64,000 nucleotides of DNA. It comes from Siphonobacter curvatus (GTDB lineage: Bacteria > Bacteroidota > Bacteroidia > Cytophagales > Spirosomataceae). The notes beneath the pieces are model-generated. The model was not told where the DNA came from. It was given only the letters and a program-made list of their open reading frames with translations, and did no database searches. A program made the translations under genes and the position numbers. Below, piece after piece: positions 8,519 through 17,732 of the stretch (within the stretch, counting starts at the first letter, position 1; each line of letters begins with the position of its first letter). The stretch covers positions 620,001 to 684,000 of the forward strand of contig NZ_PTRA01000001.1 in NCBI RefSeq assembly GCF_002943425.1, in the 5' to 3' direction.

Positions 8519-9145
8519 ATGAATTTGCCAGATTGGTTAACCTTTTTAACGGATTCCCGGGAGATTATTCAAACCGGTGGCCTGGTGGCCATTACCTTAA
8601 TCGTTTTCGCGGAGAACGGTTTGTTCTTTGCCTTTTTTCTTCCCGGCGATTACTTACTTTTTCTGGCGGGCGTATTCTGCGGAACGGGCGTACTAAACGT
8701 GACCCTGCCCGTACTGCTAGCTTGTATTCTGGGGGCGGCTGTTTTTGGCTCGCTGACGGGGTATCTCTTTGGGAAGTACTTTGGCGGTAGGCTCGAAAAC
8801 CGGCCAGATTCCCTGTTTTTTAAGAAAAAGAACATCGAAACGACTCGCCAATATTTTTTGAAGTATGGTTCCAGTGTGTTGATTATCAGTAGATTCCTGC
8901 CCGTAGTTCGTACCTTTGCACCGATTTTATCGGGTATGATCAAGCTCGATTTCCCGCATTTCATGACCTACAATGTTATCGGTGGGGCTCTTTGGACGAT
9001 TCTGCTTTCGGGCGGTGGGTACTATCTGGGCGAGAAGTTTCCCGGTATTATTAACTACGTGCATTACATCATCATCTTCTTCCTGGCCGTCACGACGTTT
9101 ACAGTCGTTAAAGGCTACCTAAATGCCCGTCGGGATATGAAGTAA
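8519..9145 (+). CDS. DedA/VTT-domain membrane protein
   Basis: 208 residues with 5-6 hydrophobic segments. DedA hallmarks: FAENGLFFAFFLPGDYLLF (the E and PGD are conserved), a glycine-rich reentrant region ILGAAVFGSLTGYLFGKYFG, and ISRFLPVVRTFAPILSGM with the conserved R-F-x-P-x-x-R. It is an inner-membrane protein of the family linked to undecaprenyl-phosphate and phospholipid translocation. Which lipid this paralogue handles cannot be told. It appears monocistronic; the region after it (9146-9376) has no gene. Confidence 0.88.
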   Translation: MNLPDWLTFLTDSREIIQTGGLVAITLIVFAENGLFFAFFLPGDYLLFLAGVFCGTGVLNVTLPVLLACILGAAVFGSLTGYLFGKYFGGRLENRPDSLFFKKKNIETTRQYFLKYGSSVLIISRFLPVVRTFAPILSGMIKLDFPHFMTYNVIGGALWTILLSGGGYYLGEKFPGIINYVHYIIIFFLAVTTFTVVKGYLNARRDMK

Positions 9146-9376
9146 GCGAGCAGGTTGAATGCCTAAGCAAGAGGCTTTCCATCTTACTTGACAATACCGA
9201 TGAAGCCATAGACCGCTCCAAAGTAGTGAGTACCCCTACTAATGTTTGTATTGGATGAAAATGGACAGACTCTCTTTAAGAGTACGGGTAAGGGTAGTAA
9301 GACAGTGACTGCTTGCCGAGACAGTGACTCACATGATCGAATTGCTGCGAGCAGAAAAGTAAAGCAATAAAAAAGA

Positions 9377-9398
9377 AAAGGCCGGTTTTCCGGCCTTT
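9377..9398 (-). terminator. Intrinsic terminator of the TonB/TPR gene
   Basis: A 9-bp perfect stem AAAGGCCGG/CCGGCCTTT with a TTTT loop. On the minus strand it is followed by TTCTTTTTTTATTG. It sits 6 bp beyond the stop codon of the gene at 9404. Confidence 0.85.
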
Positions 9399-9403
9399 CT
9401 TCA

Positions 9404-10456
9404 TTAATTCTGACAGTGTTTCTTTAACAATTTCGTCGCTTCTTTTTCTCCTGCCCGTTCCAGAAGCTTCCAGTCCTGGCACGCTTCTGGCAGACGGTTG
9501 AGTTTGTAGAAGGTAGCGGCCCGGTTGAAACGAATCGATACGTTGCCGGGATCCAATTCAATACACTGATTAAACACGGCCAGTGCCTGGTCGTACCGCT
9601 GGCGATTGTAATGTTGCAAACCCGTTTCAAACAAATCTTTCGCCTTCAATGCTTTAATATCATCCAAAGTAAGTTGGCGGTTTTCGGGGATACCATACGG
9701 GAATTCGTAATTCACCTGCACCCGTACCGGCTTGCGGCCAACGGTTGCGGGAATCCACATACCTTCAGAAGCTTTAATGGCCGTTCTGAGGTTGTCGTCC
9801 ATTTTGGGATCCGAACTTTCCACGATTTGGATGTTTTCGATTCGGCCCGTACGATTCACAATGAAGCTCACCCGAAAGCGATCCCGACGCGGACGAGCCA
9901 ATTGTCGGAACGCATCTTCAATATACGTATAGGAATTCTGGTACGTTTCGTAAAAACTACTGTCAATCAGACGCGTACGGAATTTGGGGTAGATCGTTTC
10001 GTTCATCACGTAAAACGTGTCCCGATCAAAGCGAGCGGCAGGCAGAACGAATTTCTTGCGGATGTAATCATCGTAACTAGTGGCTTCCTGGCGAGCACAG
10101 ATAAACCGAAGCTGATCATTACGCATGACGGAGGAAGTCTGCTCGGAAAGCTGTAATTCGTAATCCGTGAGTTTATCGATCGTGTAGGTGGCGTTCTCGG
10201 CCGTACGGATACGATTGCCACTCAGCGTGTAGCTTACGGTGCTAGACTTTTCGTTGGTATAAAACCGTAGTCGCCGATCTTCAAAAACAAAAACGATATT
10301 GGACTTATCGACTTCAGCATCACTCATCATTTGGTACCCGTTGCGGTATTCGACCCGTTTCGCTACCCAAACACCTTTGAGCTTCTCTTTATCAATATCC
10401 TGAGCCAGTAAAGACTGGGAAAACAAAAAAATCAACAACAAACAAAACGGTTTCAT
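9404..10456 (-). CDS. TonB C-terminal domain protein with TPR repeats
   Basis: 350 residues with a signal peptide (LLLIFLFSQSLLAQ, cleavage near residue 18). Residues 20-110 form a lipocalin-like or heat-stable module beginning KLKGVWVAKRVEYRNGYQM. A TonB-type C-terminal domain follows around residues 190-260 (VSFIVNRTGRIENIQIVES, VQVNYEFPYG). The C-terminal 80 residues hold TPR-like helices (AKDLFETGLQHYNRQRYDQA, DPGNVSIRFNRAATFYKLNR). There is no N-terminal membrane anchor or proline-rich spacer, so it is probably not an energy transducer; a periplasmic TonB-fold protein is more likely. The promoter candidate lies at 10566-10573. Confidence 0.75.
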   Translation of the reverse strand: MKPFCLLLIFLFSQSLLAQDIDKEKLKGVWVAKRVEYRNGYQMMSDAEVDKSNIVFVFEDRRLRFYTNEKSSTVSYTLSGNRIRTAENATYTIDKLTDYELQLSEQTSSVMRNDQLRFICARQEATSYDDYIRKKFVLPAARFDRDTFYVMNETIYPKFRTRLIDSSFYETYQNSYTYIEDAFRQLARPRRDRFRVSFIVNRTGRIENIQIVESSDPKMDDNLRTAIKASEGMWIPATVGRKPVRVQVNYEFPYGIPENRQLTLDDIKALKAKDLFETGLQHYNRQRYDQALAVFNQCIELDPGNVSIRFNRAATFYKLNRLPEACQDWKLLERAGEKEATKLLKKHCQN

Positions 10457-10806
10457 GGCAGTCGTTTTGGATCTATCTTAAGGTCGTGAGCTGGAAAATG
10501 TTTTCGCTGCTCCGGTCAGGCCATACCAGCCAATGGCCGAAAATGAACGACTCCAGGGACTTCGACAAATATAGTTTTTTCAATTAACGAAAATTAACGT
10601 AATCTGATGAAGAATTACCCGGCATTCAACCGCCTTTACTAAAATCCGTTTCCTTGGGGAGAAGAAAGGACGGTCAAGGACAGTATGAGCAAATAAACGT
10701 TTGTACCAGTCTTTTTATACCACAAACTAGAAGAAAAAAAGCATAGAATGGTACAAAAAGATTATACAGTGGGGCAAGATACGACATAAGCCGGGCTTTT
10801 TGGGCA
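10457..10806. other. 350-bp intergenic region
   Basis: No ORF or RNA gene was recognised. The right half holds two similar words in opposite orientation around 10700-10765 (TTTGTACCAGTCTTTTTATA and GGTACAAAAAGATTATAC), a weak inverted repeat. The left half holds the minus-strand promoter box for the TonB/TPR gene. Confidence 0.4.
10566..10573 (-). promoter_or_regulatory. Bacteroidota -7 box (TATATTTG)
   Basis: An exact TAnnTTTG match on the minus strand, about 110 nt upstream of the TonB/TPR start. No clear -33 TTG is seen at the usual spacing. Confidence 0.5.
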
Positions 10807-11421
10807 TCAAAAATGACATTTCCAGTAGTAGAAGGTGCCCAGTCGCGTTGGAATCCGGTATGGAATCAGCACGGTAGAAAAGCCAGCCTGAGCTAGTAAT
10901 TCCGGCCAGTGACCCGCCGGGCCTAGTCCGTTCTGGGTCGGGTCGATCCAGTGGACGAGGCGTCCCAGTACCCGTTGCATCGGGCCTTGGGAAGGCCCCC
11001 AGTCTCCCAGCCAGAATGTACCGCCGGGCTGAAGAATTCGCCGGATTTCCCGAAAGTAAAACAGCGATTCTTCGACTGAAAAATGCTCAAAAACCCAGGT
11101 GCTCGTTACGGTACCAAACCGCCCGGCCGCGTAGGGCAGAGGACCTGAAGCGTAGTAATCAACAGGTACGGATTTTCGGCGACTCACGCGAACCATGTAC
11201 GGGTCGGTATCCAGTCCCCGAATGCTTTGTTGCGGGTTAATCTGCTGTAACTGTTGGAGGAAATTGCCCGTACCACAACCAAAATCCAATAAGGGCTGAT
11301 GGGCGTCAATATGTTCGATGAGATAGGAACGAATCTTACGTTCGGGTACGCCTAGCCACAGGGCCCACTCGTACGCGGGCGTCAGGAATGAATAACCAAG
11401 GGCAGGGTGGGGGTTGGACAT
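10807..11421 (-). CDS. Class I SAM-dependent methyltransferase
   Basis: 204 residues. Motif I of the Rossmann fold is LLDFGCGTGNFLQQL, with the acidic residue of motif II in IRGLDTDPYMV. Later come STWVFEHFSVEES and a post-motif region LQPGGTFWLGDWGP typical of UbiE/Methyltransf_11 proteins. Substrate unknown; lipid or small-molecule methylation is usual for this subfamily. It is a single gene, divergent from pheT. Confidence 0.8.
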   Translation of the reverse strand: MSNPHPALGYSFLTPAYEWALWLGVPERKIRSYLIEHIDAHQPLLDFGCGTGNFLQQLQQINPQQSIRGLDTDPYMVRVSRRKSVPVDYYASGPLPYAAGRFGTVTSTWVFEHFSVEESLFYFREIRRILQPGGTFWLGDWGPSQGPMQRVLGRLVHWIDPTQNGLGPAGHWPELLAQAGFSTVLIPYRIPTRLGTFYYWKCHF

Positions 11422-11538
11422 ACAAAATCAGAGAAAAGCAGGGGCTTAAAACTCGGCATGGAAAACAAAAGAGAAACGTACTTTTTGATGAATTTAAGCG
11501 AATTCTAATAATCCTTCTGTTCCCTTTTTCAAATTAGT

Positions 11539-11546
11539 TATTTTTG
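11539..11546 (+). promoter_or_regulatory. Bacteroidota -7 box of pheT (TATTTTTG)
   Basis: An exact TAnnTTTG followed by C, 53 nt upstream of the pheT ATG. No clean TTG is seen at the -33 distance. Confidence 0.6.
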
Positions 11547-11599
11547 CAAATCGGTCTGGCTGTAAAGGACCTTTTCCAAGTGATTGTACCCGAAGTACT

Positions 11600-14029
11600 A
11601 TGAATATTTCCCTTAATTGGCTCAAACAATACATTTCCCTGACCGAGTCGCCCGAAGAATTAGATCAGTTACTGACGGGCTGTGGCCTTGAAGTGGAAGA
11701 AATCGAACGCATTGATTCCGTACCGGGTGGTTTGCAGGGCGTGGTGATTGGCGAAGTATTGACGTGTGAGCCGTTTACCGTCAAAGAAAAACAATTACAC
11801 CTCACCACCGTCGACATTGGAACGGGCGAACCCACGACCATCGTTTGCGGAGCTGCGAACGTCGCCGCGGGTCAACGCGTGGTCGTCGCTACAGTAGGAG
11901 CCACCATTTATCCGACGAATGGCGAACCGTTTACCATCGGTAAGCGTAAAGTGTACGGTCACCCTTCTGAAGGGATGATTTGTGCTGAAGACGAGCTGGG
12001 TCTGGGTACCAGCCACGCGGGAATCATGGTACTCACCACCGATCTCCCCAACGGCACGCCCGCGGCTACTTACTTCAAACTGGAACCGGATTACCGCATT
12101 GTGATTGGCCTGACGCCCAACCGGGCCGATGCCGCTTCGCACATTGGCGTAGCCCGCGACCTGAAAGCACTCTTACATCGAGATATTAAGCTGCCTTTTG
12201 CGGATAACTTTTACGCCGCCAACAATCAGCATCCGATTGACGTAGTGGTGGAAAATACCGAAGCTTGTCCACGGTTCTGTGGGGTTACGATTGACGGGGT
12301 GAAAGTGGCGGAATCGCCCGACTGGCTCAAGCAATCGCTGCTGGCCATTGGTCTGCGGCCCATCAACAACATTGTCGATGTAACCAACTTCATCTGCCAC
12401 GAGCTGGGTCAGCCGATGCACGCCTACGACTGGCACGAACTGGCCGGACAGAAAATCGTGGTGAAAACCATGCCGGAAGGAACGAAATTCGTGACGCTCG
12501 ACGGAATCGAACGGACGCTTTCCAGCGAAGACCTGATGATCTGCGATGCTGAAAAACCCGTAGGCATTGCGGGCGTATTTGGTGGTCAGGAATCGGGCAT
12601 CAAGGAAACGACGACGCGTGTTTTTTTGGAAGTAGCGTACTTCTCACCGGACTGGGTACGGAGATCATCCATGCGACATGGCCTGAAAACGGACGCCAGT
12701 TTCCGATTTGAACGCGGTACGGACCCCAATTTCAAGCTGTATACCCTCAAGCGGGCGGCACTGCTCATGCAGGAACTGGCCGGCGGAAAGATTACGAGTG
12801 AAATTACGGATACGCATCCGGCTCAGTTCAAACCCGCTCAGGTGCTGATGAGCTACCGGAATATTGACCGCCTGATCGGACAAAAAATTCCGCATGAGCA
12901 AATCCACCAGATTCTGACGGATCTGGATATTAAAGTCTGGAATGGTACGGAAGAAGGCTTCACGGCTTCGATTCCGGCTTATCGCGTGGATGTGACGCGG
13001 GAAGCTGACGTGATTGAAGAAATCCTGCGGATTTACGGATTGAATAATATCGGCTTGTCGGCTCATCTACGGACCGACTATCTGGCGAAGTTCCCCGAGC
13101 CCTCTAAAGACAGAGAACGCGTTCCGTTCAAAATTTCTCAGTTGCTGGCCGGAGCTGGTTTTCAGGAGATTTTCACCAATTCATTGACGAAACCGGCCTA
13201 CGCGGCCAGTATAAAAGATAGTCTGCCTGGTGAAGATGTCGAGATTCTGAATAAATTGAGCGAAGATTTGGGTGTGATGCGGCAAAGTATGCTATTCTCC
13301 GGCCTGGAAGCTCTGGCCCATAACGTCAATCGGCGTCAACGGGATCTGAAGTTTTTCGAGTTTGGGAAAACGTATCACAAGATGCAGCCTCACCAATACG
13401 TCGAGAAACCGCACCTGGCTCTGTATCTAACCGGAAACATCGTTTCGGAAAGCTGGCAGCAGAAAAGTCGGCCCGTAGCTTTCCACGATCTGGCTAGTAC
13501 GGTGAACCGGATTTTCAAAAAAATGGGTGTGAAAGGCCTGACTACGCAGGAAGTAGAAGCCGGAAACGTCTGGGCGTATGGTTTGCAATACCTCAAAGGA
13601 AAACAAGTGCTGGCTACCATCGGTTTAGTACGCAGCGATCTGACCAAGCTGACGGATCTGAAACAGGCGGTATTCTTCGCTGATCTGGATTGGGCTGCTT
13701 TGCTGGATCACTACACCACGGAAGTGACGTTCCAGGAGATTTCGAAATTCCCCGAAGTACGCCGTGATTTGTCGCTGGTACTGGATAAAACTGTTAGCTT
13801 TAAAGAGATTCAGGAAGTTGCTTTCAAGTACGAGAAAAACCTCCTGCAGAGTCTAAACGTATTTGATATTTACGAAGGACCGAATCTGGGCGAAGGTAAG
13901 AAGTCATACTCAGTAAGTTTCACTCTGCTGGATGCTTCGCAAACGCTGACGGATAGTCAAATCGACAAAACCATGAATCGGCTGATGCTTGGTTTTGAAA
14001 AAGAATTAGAAGCTGTCATTCGAAAATAA
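11600..14029 (+). CDS. pheT: Phenylalanine--tRNA ligase beta subunit
   Basis: 809 residues, typical full length. Domains in order: N-terminal MNISLNWLKQYI; the EMAP-like tRNA-binding OB domain around residues 40-150 (VVIGEVLTCEPF, IVCGAANVAAGQ, GMICAEDELG); the B3/B4 editing region around 210-360 (PINNIVDVTNFICHELGQPM, SSMRHGLKTDASFRFERGTD); the B5 DNA-binding-like domain around 410-480; the catalytic-like core; and the FDX-ACB anticodon-binding domain from about 715 (FPEVRRDLSLVLDKTVSF). It pairs with PheS, which is not in this window, to charge tRNA-Phe. A coiled-coil gene and zapA follow on the same strand. Confidence 0.96.
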   Translation: MNISLNWLKQYISLTESPEELDQLLTGCGLEVEEIERIDSVPGGLQGVVIGEVLTCEPFTVKEKQLHLTTVDIGTGEPTTIVCGAANVAAGQRVVVATVGATIYPTNGEPFTIGKRKVYGHPSEGMICAEDELGLGTSHAGIMVLTTDLPNGTPAATYFKLEPDYRIVIGLTPNRADAASHIGVARDLKALLHRDIKLPFADNFYAANNQHPIDVVVENTEACPRFCGVTIDGVKVAESPDWLKQSLLAIGLRPINNIVDVTNFICHELGQPMHAYDWHELAGQKIVVKTMPEGTKFVTLDGIERTLSSEDLMICDAEKPVGIAGVFGGQESGIKETTTRVFLEVAYFSPDWVRRSSMRHGLKTDASFRFERGTDPNFKLYTLKRAALLMQELAGGKITSEITDTHPAQFKPAQVLMSYRNIDRLIGQKIPHEQIHQILTDLDIKVWNGTEEGFTASIPAYRVDVTREADVIEEILRIYGLNNIGLSAHLRTDYLAKFPEPSKDRERVPFKISQLLAGAGFQEIFTNSLTKPAYAASIKDSLPGEDVEILNKLSEDLGVMRQSMLFSGLEALAHNVNRRQRDLKFFEFGKTYHKMQPHQYVEKPHLALYLTGNIVSESWQQKSRPVAFHDLASTVNRIFKKMGVKGLTTQEVEAGNVWAYGLQYLKGKQVLATIGLVRSDLTKLTDLKQAVFFADLDWAALLDHYTTEVTFQEISKFPEVRRDLSLVLDKTVSFKEIQEVAFKYEKNLLQSLNVFDIYEGPNLGEGKKSYSVSFTLLDASQTLTDSQIDKTMNRLMLGFEKELEAVIRK

Positions 14030-14088
14030 GTTTCAGGGTACGGGAAGCGATTTCCGTACCTCCAAATGCTAAACGTACCATACCCTTG

Positions 14089-14448
14089 ATGAATCCCCTG
14101 GATACCTCCCGCTCGGCGGATGAACTGGAAGAACGTCTGCGTGCCAAAGGCCAGCATCTGGAACTAAAGATACGCACGCTCATTTCCCAGATGGAGCAAA
14201 TGAATATGATCTTGCAGGACAAGCAACGGGAGCTGGAAGGCTTACATTCGTTGTTGAAGGAGCGGGATGAAATCATCAAAAAGCAGAAAACGGAGCTTTC
14301 GGACTTACGGAAACGCAGTGAGCAAAAAGGCCGGATGAGCCGGGTTGCTCTGGATTCACTGAACCCGGATAATCCCGAAGCGTTGCGTATTCAGGTTGAT
14401 CATTTCATCCAGGAAGTGGACAAGGCCATTAAAAAATTATCGGAATAG
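14089..14448 (+). CDS. Small coiled-coil protein upstream of zapA
   Basis: 119 residues from ATG 14089; a TTG one codon earlier is less likely. Residues 10-85 show heptad-like spacing of L, I and M with many charged residues (LKIRTLISQMEQMNMILQ, LEGLHSLLKERDEIIKKQ), so a long coiled coil is expected. The C-terminal tail (NPEALRIQVDHFIQEVDKAI) forms a second short helix. It has no signal peptide. It lies 59 bp after pheT and 288 bp before zapA. This position next to the FtsZ-ring protein ZapA suggests a division-related scaffold like ZapB, but there is no sequence proof. Confidence 0.6.
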   Translation: MNPLDTSRSADELEERLRAKGQHLELKIRTLISQMEQMNMILQDKQRELEGLHSLLKERDEIIKKQKTELSDLRKRSEQKGRMSRVALDSLNPDNPEALRIQVDHFIQEVDKAIKKLSE

Positions 14449-14624
14449 CGTTCCACAAGGAATTGCTGTACCAAAGAAAAGTGAAGCAAAACCAGAGGGT
14501 GTAAAGGTAAAAATGAACCGATGGCTAGGGCGAAAATAGGATTAAAGCCTATAATTTATTGCGAAAAGCCAATCATTCGGAATGAATAGCCTGCACAACA
14601 TTTGCATAATTTCACTTTTAAGTA

Positions 14625-14644
14625 CTAAACTTGTAAAAGTTTAG
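14625..14644. repeat. Hairpin between the coiled-coil gene and zapA
   Basis: CTAAACT pairs with AGTTTAG over loop TGTAAA. AT-rich, no T-tract. It could be part of an unrecognised leader of zapA. Confidence 0.35.
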
Positions 14645-14727
14645 ATTGTAATACAGGCCATCTGACCGGCTCAACCGCCGATTAAAAGACCGAAGAAAAT
14701 GCAGTTAGAGCGATAATAAGCCATAAC

Positions 14728-14735
14728 TACTTTTG
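14728..14735 (+). promoter_or_regulatory. Bacteroidota -7 box at the zapA start (TACTTTTG)
   Basis: An exact TAnnTTTG that ends one base before the zapA ATG. A transcript from here would begin at or just inside the annotated start codon, so either the box is coincidental or translation starts later or leaderless. Confidence 0.4.
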
Positions 14736-14736
14736 C

Positions 14737-15018
14737 ATGGGAACGAATCGTACCATCCACATACAGCTTGCTGGCACGCAATACGAAATGACGATTCCGA
14801 AAGAAGATGAACTCTACATTCGGGAAGCGGCTAAACTATTGAATCAGCAAATGCAGCAATTACTCGAGAAGGAAAATGTTCACAGCATGCACGAGCGGAT
14901 GACGCGTGTGATGCTTTTTTGCATGGTTACTAATCTGAAGCTCAATGCCTTACAGCATCAGGCTTTTGCTCAGCTCGAAATGATGGATGAATTAGTCAAT
15001 CCGGTACTGCGGAATTGA
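14737..15018 (+). CDS. zapA: Cell division protein ZapA
   Basis: 93 residues, usual for Bacteroidota ZapA. The N-terminal globular segment TIHIQLAGTQYEMTIPKEDE has the IHIxIAG pattern of the family. It is followed by the dimerisation helix IREAAKLLNQQMQQLLEK and the C-terminal coiled coil. ZapA cross-links FtsZ protofilaments at mid-cell. The order pheT, coiled coil, zapA, rny supports the call. The start is fixed by the IHI strand eight codons in. Confidence 0.85.
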   Translation: MGTNRTIHIQLAGTQYEMTIPKEDELYIREAAKLLNQQMQQLLEKENVHSMHERMTRVMLFCMVTNLKLNALQHQAFAQLEMMDELVNPVLRN

Positions 15019-15109
15019 TTGATACACTAGAGATCCCTGTTTTTCTTCACTTTTAACGGTCTCCGGCAGAGGGCTGTTTGGTTTCACTATTATTTAACCA
15101 TACAGACAA

Positions 15110-16681
15110 ATGCAGGATAGTAGTATTCTATTGTATTTGCTCGATACCCTCATTACAGCGGGAATAGTATTCTTTATTACCCGGATATTCTTAGGGAAAG
15201 CGATTAAAAATCGGGAAGCAGAGGCCGAAGTAAGAGCCGTCGACATTATTAAAAACGCCGAAGAAAAAGCGGAAAACCTCAAAAATCAGCGGATTCTTGA
15301 AGCGAAAGAAAATTTTCTTAAACGCCGGGCTGAATTTGAGGAAGAAACCAATAAGCGGAAACGTGTTCTTCAGGAAAATGAGGCGAAACTGAAGGATTTT
15401 GAGCGTCAGATCAATCAGCAACGTGAACAGGCGAAACGCAAGGAAGACGAACTGGAAAAGCAGCGGCAGCAGTTAGCCCAGCAGCAGGAGTCAGCAAAAC
15501 GGAAAGTGGATGAGGCCGAGAAAGCCCGCACCAGTGCCGTTTCCCAGCTCGAAAAAATCGCCGGTCTGACCGCCGACGAAGCTCGTCAGCAACTGGTCGA
15601 TAACCTGAAAGCCGAAGCGGAAACGCGGGCCTCCAGCTACGTAAAAAACATCGTAGAAGAAGCCAAGCTGACGGCAACGAAAGAAGCGAAGAAGATCGTT
15701 ATTGAAACCATCCAGCGGACGGCAGCCGAACAGGCCATCGAAAACTGCGTCTCGGTTTTCAATATCGAATCGGACGATATCAAAGGTAAAATTATTGGAC
15801 GTGAAGGACGGAATATCCGGACGTTGGAATCGGCTGTGGGCGTGGAAATCATCGTAGATGATACGCCGGATGCTATTGTGATTTCGGGTTTTGACCCCGT
15901 ACGTCGTGAAATCGCCCGTTTGTCGCTCCATCGACTGGTACAGGATGGTCGGATTCACCCGGCTCGTATCGAAGAGGTGGTAGCTAAAACGCGAAAGAAT
16001 ATCGAAGACGAAATCGTCGAAATCGGTGAACGTACGGTCATTGACCTGGGTATTCACGGCTTGCACCCGGAACTGATCAAGATGGTAGGTCGGATGCGTT
16101 TCCGCTCTTCCTACGGTCAGAATCTGCTTCAACATTCTCGCGAAGTAGCCAAGTTGTGTGCAACGATGGCTTCCGAACTTGGGTTGAATGCGAAGCTGGC
16201 TAAGCGGGCAGGTCTGCTGCACGATATTGGTAAAGTGTGGCACGAAGAGCCGGAATTACCGCACGCCATTCTGGGTATGGAAATGGCCCAGAAGTACAAG
16301 GAGCACCCGGAAGTTTGCAACGCCATTGGAGCTCACCACGATGAAATTGAGATGACCAGTATGATTTCCCCCATCGTGCAGGTATGCGACGCCATCAGTG
16401 GTTCGCGTCCCGGGGCCCGTCGGGAAATGATGGAAAGCTACATTCAGCGTTTAAAAGACTTGGAAGCTCTGGCCCTCAACTTCAACGGCGTAGATAAGTG
16501 TTACGCCATTCAGGCCGGTCGTGAACTTCGCGTCATCGTGGATTCGGATAACGTATCGGATGAGAAAGCGGGTCAGCTGAGCTACGATATTTCACAGAAA
16601 ATTGAGAAAGAAATGCAGTATCCCGGTCAGATTAAAGTGACGGTAATTCGGGAAATGCGTTCCGTAGCTTACGCAAAATAA
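15110..16681 (+). CDS. rny: Ribonuclease Y
   Basis: 523 residues. An N-terminal membrane helix ([20 protein letters not shown], residues 7-26) anchors it to the inner membrane. A long charged coiled coil follows to about residue 205 ([20 protein letters not shown]). The KH RNA-binding domain is around 215-275 ([20 protein letters not shown], with the GxxG loop as GREG). The HD phosphohydrolase domain is around 335-430, with metal-binding His371-Asp372 in GLLHDIGKV. This endoribonuclease initiates mRNA decay. It lies 91 bp after zapA and ends at a very strong bidirectional terminator. Confidence 0.95.
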   Translation: MQDSSILLYLLDTLITAGIVFFITRIFLGKAIKNREAEAEVRAVDIIKNAEEKAENLKNQRILEAKENFLKRRAEFEEETNKRKRVLQENEAKLKDFERQINQQREQAKRKEDELEKQRQQLAQQQESAKRKVDEAEKARTSAVSQLEKIAGLTADEARQQLVDNLKAEAETRASSYVKNIVEEAKLTATKEAKKIVIETIQRTAAEQAIENCVSVFNIESDDIKGKIIGREGRNIRTLESAVGVEIIVDDTPDAIVISGFDPVRREIARLSLHRLVQDGRIHPARIEEVVAKTRKNIEDEIVEIGERTVIDLGIHGLHPELIKMVGRMRFRSSYGQNLLQHSREVAKLCATMASELGLNAKLAKRAGLLHDIGKVWHEEPELPHAILGMEMAQKYKEHPEVCNAIGAHHDEIEMTSMISPIVQVCDAISGSRPGARREMMESYIQRLKDLEALALNFNGVDKCYAIQAGRELRVIVDSDNVSDEKAGQLSYDISQKIEKEMQYPGQIKVTVIREMRSVAYAK

Positions 16682-16688
16682 GCAAGTC

Positions 16689-16740
16689 TATACAAGCAAA
16701 AACCCCGCTGATTGATACCAGCGGGGTTTTTGCTTGTATA
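16689..16740. terminator. 22-bp perfect inverted repeat, bidirectional terminator
   Basis: The arms 16689-16710 and 16719-16740 are perfect reverse complements around an 8-nt loop (ATTGATAC). The GC core CCCCGCTG is flanked by A5 and T5, so a U-tract follows the core stem on both strands. The genes on either side converge. Confidence 0.9.
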
Positions 16741-16754
16741 GGCGAAGCGGCTAC

Positions 16755-17555
16755 TTATCTTCGCTTGTCTTTCACCCGTTTTTGTTCAAACTGGAATGAA
16801 AGGGCTTGGTTACGGGCTGGATAAGTGATTTCGTAGAAGTGAGCCGCCCGATTGGACTGGAGTAAAAGTTTGCCTCGCATGGCCTCGCCCGGTTGGAGTA
16901 TCATCTGGCGAAACGTTTCCCGCTCGAAGTTGCCCTGTTCCCAAGTAAGCTGATCCATCCGATTGCCAAAACGCTGGTGATCAGCTACTCGCTTAACCGC
17001 CAGGGTTTGCCAGCCTGCGGCAATACCCGCCCGTTTGGAAGCGTACTCGTGATACGTTTGCCGCGAGTTCGTTTGGGTCGCTACGTCAGCGGCAACCAAA
17101 CCGACCAGTAAGACGGTATTGAACACTTTATTGAATTGAAGAATCTTCTGTTCCTGCTTAATTTGTCGGGCTATTCGCTGCAATTCCAGGTCTGGATCCA
17201 AGCCTTGTCTTCGCCAAGGGTTAAGCGTACCGGCGGATGTTTTGTAAAGTAACAGGGTTTGTGTCTCATCCAGGGCGGTAATTTCGAAGTCATGCGGTTT
17301 GATTTCGATGGGACGCTCGGTGAGATTTGTGATTTCAGTATCAAAAATCAGGTACTCGATTTTAGCTCCCGGCTGACGGCTGAGATAAACGGATTCAAAA
17401 GCCGTAACAACTTTTAAGCTATCATTGAGCTGACGAGCTACTTCTAAGCCATTTTCCCGCTGAGTATCCGGATTAAGGGACTTAAGCTGCAGCGTCGAAC
17501 GCGTACAGGAAGCCGAAAGAAGGACAATCGTAAAAAAGTAGAGGTATGTTTTCAT
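16755..17555 (-). CDS. Hypothetical lipoprotein
   Basis: 266 residues. The N-terminus FFTIVLLSASC has a lipobox with Cys17. Residues 60-110 read as a beta-rich module (LIFDTEITNLTERPIEIKPH) like the extracellular all-beta domains of Bacteroidota lipoproteins. A hydrophobic segment FNTVLLVGLVAADVA at about 145-160 could be membrane-associated. A C-terminal beta segment (MILQPGEAMRGKLLLQ, AHFYEITYPARNQALSFQF) follows. I do not recognise a named family. It is a single gene, convergent with rny. Confidence 0.65.
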   Translation of the reverse strand: MKTYLYFFTIVLLSASCTRSTLQLKSLNPDTQRENGLEVARQLNDSLKVVTAFESVYLSRQPGAKIEYLIFDTEITNLTERPIEIKPHDFEITALDETQTLLLYKTSAGTLNPWRRQGLDPDLELQRIARQIKQEQKILQFNKVFNTVLLVGLVAADVATQTNSRQTYHEYASKRAGIAAGWQTLAVKRVADHQRFGNRMDQLTWEQGNFERETFRQMILQPGEAMRGKLLLQSNRAAHFYEITYPARNQALSFQFEQKRVKDKRR

Positions 17556-17658
17556 AGCTAGTGCGGATGCGGTTGACTAGCCGAAAATACGGAGGAAGCT
17601 CCTGATGATGAAAGAATTAACAGATTTTAACGACGAGCGTTAATCACCAGAAATACGT

Positions 17659-17726
17659 AAAGTAGCGTTTTATGCCTCAGCCAACGAACGTACGAAACAT
17701 TGCCTTGAGGCGTAAAACGCTACTTT
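17659..17726. terminator. Long hairpin downstream of ridA
   Basis: Arms 17659-17679 and 17706-17726 pair over 21 bp with one G-T wobble, around a 26-nt loop. It has no U-tract, so it may be a weak terminator or an mRNA 3'-end stabiliser rather than a classic intrinsic terminator. Confidence 0.5.
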
Positions 17727-17732
17727 GAATAG

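Noticed and set aside
9146-9376. Direct repeat AGACAGTGACT (about 9300 and 9320) as an attachment site or array
   Set aside because: Two 11-bp copies 20 bp apart only, with no integrase or further copies nearby.
14449-15109. Possible 6S RNA flanking zapA, as in E. coli
   Set aside because: I could not build the long closing stem and central bubble from either gap. The zapA-rny gap (91 bp) is too short, and the other shows only one small hairpin.
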